Assembly: GCA_003140075.1 (NCBI GenBank)
Contig: PLIO01000214.1
Span: 1 to 64,000, forward strand
DNA length: 64,000 nt
Source: Acidobacteriaceae bacterium
GTDB lineage: Bacteria > Acidobacteriota > Terriglobia > Terriglobales > Acidobacteriaceae
Reading direction: 5' to 3'
Shown here: positions 50,502 through 58,438 of the stretch, one piece after another
Layout: each line of letters opens with the position of its first letter
Numbering within the stretch: the first letter of the stretch is position 1
The notes under the pieces: generated by a model
Told to the model about the DNA's origin: nothing
The model's database searches: none
The model's input: the letters and a program-made list of their open reading frames with translations, nothing else
Program-made: the position numbers and the translations under genes

Positions 50502-52469
50502 ATGTTCGGCCGCGACGACAAAGTATCGGAATTCCGCCTGACGGCGGCGCAGTACGCGATCCTGGCCATCTTCCTGGTGCTGGCTTACGGACTGTGGAAG
50601 CTGCAGGTGATGGAGAGCGGCTATTACGCCACCGCGGCCGAAAAGAACCGCATTCGCAATGTTCCAATTCTCGCGCCTCGCGGCAAAATTCTGGACCGCG
50701 AAGGGCGCGTCATCGTCGACAACTATCCGTCCTTCTCGGCCTTGTTGCTGCGCGATTCTTCGCGCGATCTCAATGGCGATGCGGATTTGATTGCGCAGGG
50801 TTTGCATCTTGATCCCAACGAAGTGCGTACGCGCATCCGCCACTTCGCTTCCATGCCGCAATACCAGCCGATCTTTCTGAAAGAAGACATCACTCCCGAC
50901 GAGTTGGCCTTCGTCGATGCGCATCGCAACGAATTGCCGGAACTGGATACGATCATGGCGCACCGGCGGCTGTATCCGCGCAACGGATTTCTGGCGCATC
51001 TGATCGGCTACGTCGGCGAAGTGACGGAGGACATGCTGAACCAGCCGCAGTTCGAACTTTATAACCCCGGAGATGTTGTTGGAGTTAGCGGCGTGGAGCG
51101 GCAGTACAACGACGCATTGATGGGAAAGAACGGAGCGCGGCGGGCGCTGGTCAACAGCCATGGACGGGAAGTTGGGCTGCTGGGGGAAACGGAAGCAATT
51201 CCGGGAAAACAGTTGAAGCTCACGATCGACATCGATCTGCAGATTGCGGCCGAGGAAGCGCTCGACGGGAAGAACGGCGCCATCGTTGCGATGGACCCGC
51301 GCACGGGAGAAATCCTGGCGATGGTGAGCCGGCCGACGTTCGATCCGAACGATTTTGCGGTGCGTGTTTCGCGCGATGAGTGGAACAAGCTGGTGACCGA
51401 TCCGGACAAACCGCTGCTGAATAAAGCAATTCAGGCACAGCTGGCGCCGGGCTCGACGTTCAAGATCATCATGTCGGTTGCGGGCTGGCAGGAAGGGATT
51501 GCGCAGACGCTGCATGTGAACTGCACCGGCGGCGCGGAGTTCTACGGACGACGGTTCGGCTGCTGGGTGAAAAGTGGACACGGCCCGGTCACTCTGGAGA
51601 AAGCGATCTACCAGTCTTGCGACGTATTCTTTTATACCTTGGCGGAAAAGTTAGGCATCGAGCGCATTGCAAAATATGCTACCGCTCTCGGGCTGGGAGA
51701 GAAGACCGGCATTGACCTGCCGAACGAAGTGAGCGGCGTGATGCCGTCGGAAGAGTGGAAGATTAAGAATTTCAAACAGAAGTGGTTCGCGGGGGAAACA
51801 ATTTCGGTGGGCATCGGGCAGGGCGCGGTGGCAATTACGCCGGTGCAATTGCTACGTGCCGTCGCGGCGATTTCCATGGGCGGAAAGATGGTTGTGCCGC
51901 ACGTGGTCGACCCGCAGGAACTTCCCAGCGGATACGTCGAGACCAGCCACGTTACCGAAACCAAGAATATTCCGATTGATCCCAACGGGTGGACTTTCAT
52001 TACGGACGCGATGTCGCGAGTGTTGCTGCCGGAAGGTACGGCGCCCTCGGCTCATATTCCTGGGATTGATATAGCCGGCAAGACGGGATCAGCGCAGATT
52101 GTCTCGCTGGCCACGCGCGCCAGGTTCAAGAATGCCGAAGATCTCGCGCAGAATGGATGGTTCGTGGGGTTCACGCCGCGGCGTAATCCGGATGTGATTG
52201 TGTGTGTGTTATTCGAAGGCGGTGAGCACGGGAAACTGGCGGCGCGCATCGCAACGCAGGTGTTGAAGGCCTATGTGGACAAGCAGCACCGTCTGCCCCA
52301 GAAGATGGTGGAGAAGCCGAAGGGTGATGGCAAGGTCGACATCGGCGCTTTGTGGACGGCGCCCGGCGGCGATGGCGATAAATTGGAAGGGGGGCGGTTT
52401 GTGATCGATCTGCCGAAGAAGCCGCTGGTGGCGGCGACGGCTGCGCCGGGGATGGTCAGTGCCCGGTAG
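50502..52469 (+). CDS. mrdA: Penicillin-binding protein 2
   Basis: ILDREGRVIVDNYPSF; APGSTFKIIMSVAG active-site SxxK; AGKTGSAQ KTG box. Confidence 0.95.
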   Translation: MFGRDDKVSEFRLTAAQYAILAIFLVLAYGLWKLQVMESGYYATAAEKNRIRNVPILAPRGKILDREGRVIVDNYPSFSALLLRDSSRDLNGDADLIAQGLHLDPNEVRTRIRHFASMPQYQPIFLKEDITPDELAFVDAHRNELPELDTIMAHRRLYPRNGFLAHLIGYVGEVTEDMLNQPQFELYNPGDVVGVSGVERQYNDALMGKNGARRALVNSHGREVGLLGETEAIPGKQLKLTIDIDLQIAAEEALDGKNGAIVAMDPRTGEILAMVSRPTFDPNDFAVRVSRDEWNKLVTDPDKPLLNKAIQAQLAPGSTFKIIMSVAGWQEGIAQTLHVNCTGGAEFYGRRFGCWVKSGHGPVTLEKAIYQSCDVFFYTLAEKLGIERIAKYATALGLGEKTGIDLPNEVSGVMPSEEWKIKNFKQKWFAGETISVGIGQGAVAITPVQLLRAVAAISMGGKMVVPHVVDPQELPSGYVETSHVTETKNIPIDPNGWTFITDAMSRVLLPEGTAPSAHIPGIDIAGKTGSAQIVSLATRARFKNAEDLAQNGWFVGFTPRRNPDVIVCVLFEGGEHGKLAARIATQVLKAYVDKQHRLPQKMVEKPKGDGKVDIGALWTAPGGDGDKLEGGRFVIDLPKKPLVAATAAPGMVSAR

Positions 52470-52573
52470 CGAGTACCCAGTACCTAATACCTTGGGGAAC
52501 CAATGATGGCGGTGAAAGAGAGTGCGCGGATGGAGGGTGATGCTCGGTACTCGGTACTGGGTACTCAGTATTC
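52462..52573. repeat. Inverted pair of heptamer arrays between mrdA and rodA
   Basis: CCCGGTAGCGAGTACCCAGTACCTAATACC ... CTCGGTACTCGGTACTGGGTACTCAGTATTC immediately before the rodA ATG. Confidence 0.85.
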
Positions 52574-53671
52574 ATGAGCCGCTACGTTTCATTTCGCGAT
52601 TTTGACTGGCTGCTGCTGGTCTTTGTGCTCATGATCTGTGGGCTGGGCATCATGGAAATTCGCAGCGCGACGGTGCACACCAAGTTTGCCGGATCGCACG
52701 TGAAGCAGATCTATTGGGTTTTAGCGGGAGTGGGGATGATGTTTGCCATCAGTGCCGTGAACTACCAGGCGCTGCTCGATAGGATCCATTGGTTTTATAT
52801 TGCGGCGGTCGCTTCGCTCATGGCTGTGCTGATCTTCGGGCAGAAGTATCTGGGAGCGCGGCGTTGGATCAAGATGCCGGGCGGCAACCACTTCCAGCCC
52901 TCCGAGTGGGTGAAGCTGATCCTGATTCTGGCGATGGCCAAGTATTTTGCCGATTTGCGGCATCGCGAACTCTCCTGGTCGGACTTTATTAAGGCCGGCG
53001 CCATTGTCGGCATTCCGATGCTGATGGTGCTGGCGCAGCCCGATCTCGGGACCGCACTGACTTATATTCCTATAGCCATCATGGGAGTTTTCCTGGGTGG
53101 AATGCAGTGGAGACAGGGGCTGTTGGTGGCTGTTCTGGCGGGAATCGCGGTAGGCGCGGTATTTTTTGTCCCCCGGGTTCACGTTCTCAAGACCTACCAG
53201 AAGCAGCGGCTGACCAGCTTTATCGATCCCGAACTTGATCCGCAGGGGACGGGGTACCAAGTTGAGCAATCCAAGATTGCGGTGGGTTCGGGAGGGCTGT
53301 GGGGCGGGAAAGGCTCGCAAACACACGGGGCTTTCCTGCCCGTCCCGCAAACGGATTTTATTTTTGCGGCATTTTCCGAGGAGCATGGATTCGTGGGCGC
53401 GCTGGGGGTTCTGCTGTTATACTTCATAGTGCTGATGCGTTTGACGCAGAACGCGCAAACAGCGCCCGACCGCGCTGGCACGTTCGTGGTGATGGGTGTG
53501 GTGGCTGTGCTTAGCTTCCATATCCTGGTCAACGTCGGCATGGTGGTCGGTTTTATGCCGGTCACCGGAATACCCTTGCCGCTGATGAGTTACGGTGGGT
53601 CTTCGGTTTTGTTCATGTTCCTGGCGCTGGGGATGGTAATGAATGTTCGAATGCGCCGGTTTGTGAATTAG
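52574..53671 (+). CDS. rodA: Rod shape-determining SEDS protein RodA
   Basis: FQPSEWVKL; QPDLGTAL; GVPLPLMSYGGS-type motif (GIPLPLMSYGGSS). Confidence 0.95.
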   Translation: MSRYVSFRDFDWLLLVFVLMICGLGIMEIRSATVHTKFAGSHVKQIYWVLAGVGMMFAISAVNYQALLDRIHWFYIAAVASLMAVLIFGQKYLGARRWIKMPGGNHFQPSEWVKLILILAMAKYFADLRHRELSWSDFIKAGAIVGIPMLMVLAQPDLGTALTYIPIAIMGVFLGGMQWRQGLLVAVLAGIAVGAVFFVPRVHVLKTYQKQRLTSFIDPELDPQGTGYQVEQSKIAVGSGGLWGGKGSQTHGAFLPVPQTDFIFAAFSEEHGFVGALGVLLLYFIVLMRLTQNAQTAPDRAGTFVVMGVVAVLSFHILVNVGMVVGFMPVTGIPLPLMSYGGSSVLFMFLALGMVMNVRMRRFVN

Positions 53672-53733
53672 CTGGGTTGACCAAGATTGGTTAACCAAGA
53701 TTGGATGAACCAGGATTGGCTAGCCAGCTAACA
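53671..53733. repeat. Degenerate 14-15-bp tandem repeat after rodA
   Basis: GTTGACCAAGATTGGTTAACCAAGATTGGATGAACCAGGATTGGCTAGCC. Confidence 0.7.
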
Positions 53734-54125
53734 GGTTCATGAGTCGTGAACCGGGAAGACGGCAGGGAGCAGTCGCTGCGCTGGCTAGGCGCAGCCCCAA
53801 AAAATATCGATCGCCCTCGCGTAAAGGGGGCATTTCACCGGCCAGTCGAGCAGTCGAGGGCCGGGCAGGATTGAAGCAATAAAGCTGCTGGCAGGGAAAC
53901 GGCCCCCCGACCGGAAACGGTCTGAGAGTGCGGTCACAAACCCGGCAGACGAAAAGCGAACAGTGCAGAAGATACCCAAGCTTGTGCAGCGGACTCGGAC
54001 AGGGAGAAACCTCCCCGGCCCCAGCCGTCCCCCATGCGGGGCCAGCATCGCGAAGCTCGATCCTCCCGTTTCCTTCCTTGCTTCGCCCCGGTGAAACCCG
54101 TCTATTCGGCGGGACCGGAGTGTCC

Positions 54126-56975
54126 ATGAACAAAGAGTTATTTGTATCTTCCACGCCTCACGAAACCAAGGTGGGGCTGGTGGAAGACGATCTGCTCGCG
54201 GAAATCTACCTCGAGCGCGAAAATGAATACACATTAGCCGGGTCCATCTATAAGGGCCGCGTCACGCGCGTGCTGCCCGGCATGCAGTCTGCCTTCGTTG
54301 ACATCGGCCTGGAGCGCGATGCCTTCCTCTACGTTTCCGACTTTATGGAGTTGGAAGAGCACGACGAAGATTTGACCGACGTGGTACCGGCGAATCGTGG
54401 GGTGCAGGATCTGCGGCCGCAAGCGGCGCCTGCCGAGAGCTCGTCTTCGGGAGCGCCATCCTCTGAGGAATTCGGCGCGGTTGAGCCGGAGGCCAAGTTC
54501 GAGGAAGAGGAACAGGCGGAAGGTCAACCTTCGATATCCGCCGAGGCCGTGCCGGCGCCCAGCGGTGGGGATTCTCAAGAACGCGAACGGGGAGGCTGGC
54601 GCGGACGGCGCCGCCGCCGTGGCGGACGCCGTGACGGCCGCAGCGAAGGCCGTGGCGAAGGCCGTAGCGAAGGAAGAGGCGACGGACGAAACGAAGGACG
54701 GGATCGCGTGGCGGAGCCGCAAGTAGCGCGGCCTGTGACAGAGAGTGTTGCGCCTCCAGCGCCTCGTCCCCAGGAGCCGCGCCGAACCCAGCAGTTTGGA
54801 CCACCGGCGGGGTACCAGCCGATATTGCTTCCGGGAGAATCGATCTCCAAGTACCGGGGCCTGGTGCAGCCACAGGCGGTGCAGGAGCAGGGTTACCGGC
54901 AGGATCGAAGTTCCCAACCAGATCACGACCCGAATCCAGCACCAACTCCCGAACCGACCGCCGAGTCGGCCGCGCCGATTGCCGCCACCTTCCCGCAAGA
55001 CGAACCGATCTTCGCCGAGACCTCGGTAGAACCTCTGCATGAACAACACCACGACGCGCAGCCTGTGCAGGAAGACCCAGCCGAGTCGGCTTCGACTTCG
55101 ACATCCGTGGACTGGAATCGGGAATTTCACCGGCGCGATGCGGTGAGTGCCGGGGTTTCTGCTGCGCCTGACTCTGCGGCTGAAATCATCGAAGAGGTTG
55201 TCGAGGAAGAAGTTGTCGAAGAGGAAGACCGTATCGTCGCCGTCCCCGAGCATTCTGGCCGGGGTTTGGCTCCGGCTGTGCCGCAGGCTGCGGCGTTCGC
55301 CACGGCGGGCACGCTCGAAGAAGAGACCATCGACGAGGACGAAGTGGATACCGTGCGCTACGAAGAATCCTCCGACGAAGGCTACGACGAGTTTGAAGAG
55401 GAGACGCGAGCGGCTGGTCAACCTGGTTTGGAAACCGTGCAGCGCCAGCTTGCCGAAGTTCGCGCGACGGTGGAGGAGATCCACATGTCATCTTTAGCGG
55501 AGGCGGGCGTAGCGCCTGCGGAAGGCAGCGCACCCGAGGGCGAGGAAGACTCCGAGGAATTGGAACTGGAAGAAGCGCAAGCACAAGCCGAGGCTCTGCT
55601 TGATGCCGAAGCTGGTGGAACCGGCGCGGTCGATGTCCGAGCGGAGGTTCGCGCTCCCGCCGGAACGGCTGGTTACACCCAGCGTGCGCCTCGTCCGCGG
55701 CCCGGTTTCGACCGGCAGCGCGGCGGACGCCGCGGGGGTGGGCGGCGCTTCCCGCGCCGCGAGTCTCATGAAGTTCCGAAGATCAGTGACCTCTTGAAAG
55801 AGGGGCAGGAAATTTTGGTGCAGATTGCCAAGGAGCCCATCGGCAAGAAAGGCGCGCGCATCACCAGCCACATCGCGCTGCCGGGACGCTTCCTGGTCTA
55901 TATGCCGACGGTGAACCACACCGGGGTTTCGCGCAAGATCGCGTCGGACGAGGAGCGGCAGCGGCTGAAGCGCATCGTGATGAGCGAGCGCGATAACGGC
56001 CAGGGCGGTTTCATCGTTCGCACGGCCGCGCAGAACGCCAGTGAAGACGAACTGCGCGCCGACATCCGTTTTCTGAAAGGTTTGTGGAACGACATCAAGA
56101 GCCGCGCCGAGGCTTCGAAACCTCCGGCGCTGATCTATCACGATCTCAACGTGGTCGAGCGTGTGCTGCGCGATCAGGTCACCAGCGATTTCTCTGTAAT
56201 CTGGGTCGATACCGAACCGGAATACGAGCGCATTCTGCGCTTCTTCAACCGCTTCCAGCCCGGACTGGTGAAGCGCGTGAAGCTCTACACCAAAGAGACG
56301 CCGCTGTTCGAGCAGTTCGGCTTGAAAGAAGAGATGGACAAGGCGCTGAAGTCGAAAGTCTGGCTGAAGAGCGGCGGCTACATCGTCATCAACCAGACCG
56401 AGGCCTTGGTGGCCATCGACATCAACACCGGAAAATATGTCGGTAAAACTTCGCGCCTGGAAGATACCATCGTCAAAACCAACGTGGATGCGATCAAGGA
56501 GATCGTGCGCCAGATTCGCCTGCGCGATCTGGGCGGCATCATCATCATCGACTTCATCGATATGGATGAGCGCCGCAACCGCCAGCGCGTGATGCAGGCC
56601 CTCGAAGAAGAACTTCGCCATGACCGCGCGCCGTCAAAAGTTCTTCAGTTCAACGATTTCGGCCTGGTCGCCATTACACGCAAACGCGTGAAGCAATCGC
56701 TGGAACGCACCATCGGCGCGCCCTGTCCCTATTGCCAGTCGACCGGCTACGTAAAGTCGCTGACCACGGTCGCCAATGAGATTTACGTCGAGATGCGCAA
56801 GATGGCCAAGCATCTGGAGCAGGAAGACGTAATGCTGCGCGTGCATCCCGATGTTGCGAAAGAACTGAAAGCCAACAACGGCCGCCTGCTGAACGAGATG
56901 GAAGAGCTAACCAAGCGCACCATCATCGTAAAGAGCGATCCAGCGGTGCATCAGGAGCAGTTCGATATTAACTAG
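54126..56975 (+). CDS. rng: RNase E/G family ribonuclease with a large insertion in the S1 domain
   Basis: MNKELFVSSTPHETKVGLVEDDLLAEIYLERE; YKGRVTRVLPGMQSAFVDIGL; VAIDINTGKYVGK; CPYCQSTGYVKS; ORF-track upstream start judged too early. Confidence 0.95.
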   Translation: MNKELFVSSTPHETKVGLVEDDLLAEIYLERENEYTLAGSIYKGRVTRVLPGMQSAFVDIGLERDAFLYVSDFMELEEHDEDLTDVVPANRGVQDLRPQAAPAESSSSGAPSSEEFGAVEPEAKFEEEEQAEGQPSISAEAVPAPSGGDSQERERGGWRGRRRRRGGRRDGRSEGRGEGRSEGRGDGRNEGRDRVAEPQVARPVTESVAPPAPRPQEPRRTQQFGPPAGYQPILLPGESISKYRGLVQPQAVQEQGYRQDRSSQPDHDPNPAPTPEPTAESAAPIAATFPQDEPIFAETSVEPLHEQHHDAQPVQEDPAESASTSTSVDWNREFHRRDAVSAGVSAAPDSAAEIIEEVVEEEVVEEEDRIVAVPEHSGRGLAPAVPQAAAFATAGTLEEETIDEDEVDTVRYEESSDEGYDEFEEETRAAGQPGLETVQRQLAEVRATVEEIHMSSLAEAGVAPAEGSAPEGEEDSEELELEEAQAQAEALLDAEAGGTGAVDVRAEVRAPAGTAGYTQRAPRPRPGFDRQRGGRRGGGRRFPRRESHEVPKISDLLKEGQEILVQIAKEPIGKKGARITSHIALPGRFLVYMPTVNHTGVSRKIASDEERQRLKRIVMSERDNGQGGFIVRTAAQNASEDELRADIRFLKGLWNDIKSRAEASKPPALIYHDLNVVERVLRDQVTSDFSVIWVDTEPEYERILRFFNRFQPGLVKRVKLYTKETPLFEQFGLKEEMDKALKSKVWLKSGGYIVINQTEALVAIDINTGKYVGKTSRLEDTIVKTNVDAIKEIVRQIRLRDLGGIIIIDFIDMDERRNRQRVMQALEEELRHDRAPSKVLQFNDFGLVAITRKRVKQSLERTIGAPCPYCQSTGYVKSLTTVANEIYVEMRKMAKHLEQEDVMLRVHPDVAKELKANNGRLLNEMEELTKRTIIVKSDPAVHQEQFDIN

Positions 56976-57135
56976 CTGTCAGCCGTCAGCTGTCAGCCAT
57001 CAGTGCCCATGTGGGGACAGCCGCCCTCGGCTGTCCCGCCGGGCGAAGCCCGGCAGTTGCCTGCGCCACGGGAATCTTAGCTCCCCGCTTTGGAAGGGCA
57101 CGGCTTCTGCCGTGCCGCAAAGAGCACCTCAACGT
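56798..57135 (+). repeat. Direct repeat copy 1: rng 3' end plus downstream intergenic DNA
   Basis: Aligns with 57812-58145. Confidence 0.88.
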
Positions 57136-57204
57136 GGGGATCGCGCGAAGCGGCCATCAAAATGAATGTGACAACTGACAACATACGGTTTACAGTATAG
57201 TCAG

Positions 57205-57481
57205 ATGGTGAGAAGCTTCAAGCATCGAGGCCTGAAGCGGCTCTTCGAACGTGACGACCGCAGCGGCATACGTCCTGATCTGGTGGATACGGTTCAGGAA
57301 GTTGACCGTGTTTGATGATGCAGCGGCGCCCCAGGACCTGAATCTCCTCGGGTATCGTCTGCATCCGCTCAAAGGCGGCCTGAAAGGGTTCTGGTCCGTG
57401 ACGGTACGAGCCAACTGGCGCATCATTTTTCGTTTTGAAGAGACGGACGTCTTTGACGTTGAACTGATCGACTACCACTAG
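57205..57481 (+). pseudogene. higB: HigB-like toxin gene with an apparent +1 frameshift
   Basis: MVRSFKHRGLKRLFERDDRSGIRPDLVDTV in frame 1, then [61 protein letters not shown] in frame 2; switch at about 57295. Confidence 0.8.
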
Positions 57482-57495
57482 TCAGGAGAAACACT

Positions 57496-57798
57496 GTGCC
57501 CATGAAAAACCCCGCCCATCCCGGACGCATCGTCCGAAGTGCCTGCCTTGAGCCTTTGGGATTGTCGATTACGGAGGGTGCAAGAATTCTAGGTGTCACC
57601 CGGCAGACCCTGACCAAAATCGTCAACGGCAGGTCCGGCATTAGTGCAGAAATGGCGATTCGGCTAACCAAGGCGTTCGGCAGCACCGCAGAAACTTGGG
57701 TACGCATGCAGGCGAGTTACGATCTTGCGCAGGCCCGGAAAGCCGAGAGCAAAATTAAGGTCCGACGCCAGCACGTGCCACAAGAGTTGCACGCGTGA
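57496..57798 (+). CDS. higA: HigA-family XRE antitoxin
   Basis: [76 protein letters not shown]. Confidence 0.92.
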   Translation: MPMKNPAHPGRIVRSACLEPLGLSITEGARILGVTRQTLTKIVNGRSGISAEMAIRLTKAFGSTAETWVRMQASYDLAQARKAESKIKVRRQHVPQELHA

Positions 57799-57811
57799 AT
57801 TAAGGTCTTTC

Positions 57812-58145
57812 CAAGATGGCCAAGCATCTCGAACAAGAGGATGCAATGCTGCGCGGGTATCCCGATGTGGCGAGAGAATTGAAAGCCAACAACGGCCGCC
57901 TGCTGAACGAGATGGAAGAACTGACCAAGCGCACGATCATCGCGAAGAGCGATCCGGCGTTGCATCAGGAGCAGGTTCGATATTAACTAGCTGCCAGCTA
58001 TCAGCTGTCAGCCACCAGTGCCCATGTGGGACAGCCGCCCTCGGCTGTTCGCCGGGCGAAGCCCGGCAGCCTGCCTGCGGCCCACGGCAGTCCTTTGCTC
58101 CCGCTTTGAAAGGGCGCGACTTCCAGCCGCGCCGCCAGAGCCATT
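57812..58145 (+). pseudogene. Direct repeat copy 2: truncated rng 3' end remnant plus intergenic DNA
   Basis: AAGATGGCCAAGCATCTCGAACAAGAGGATGCAATGCTGCGCG...GATATTAACTAGCTGCCAGC matches the rng end. Confidence 0.88.
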
Positions 58146-58438
58146 AAACGCGATGCCTTCGGTTTCCGAAGGACGGTTCACCTCACCAAGCTTCACCAGA
58201 CGGGCCACCCGTATGCGCTAACTTAAGCGGTCCGGGCTTGCAGTGCACTGCTGGCTTTTCAGCAGTCAGTTTCTCGACAGTCATACTCAATCTTTGGCCC
58301 GCCGTCCCCGGATGAGCTGCAGGTCCTGCCCTTGCCGGCAAGCGTGGGAAGACCGGCAGACGAGCAGAAAAATGCGGAGCCTTGGGACCGGCTCCGCCGG
58401 GATATTGGGTGAAAGTACACCCGCCAAGGACCAGGCTA

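Noticed and set aside
54234-55484. Minus-strand ORFs opposite the RNase E/G insertion
   Set aside because: The low-complexity plus-strand insert generates long open frames on the other strand; no recognisable domain.
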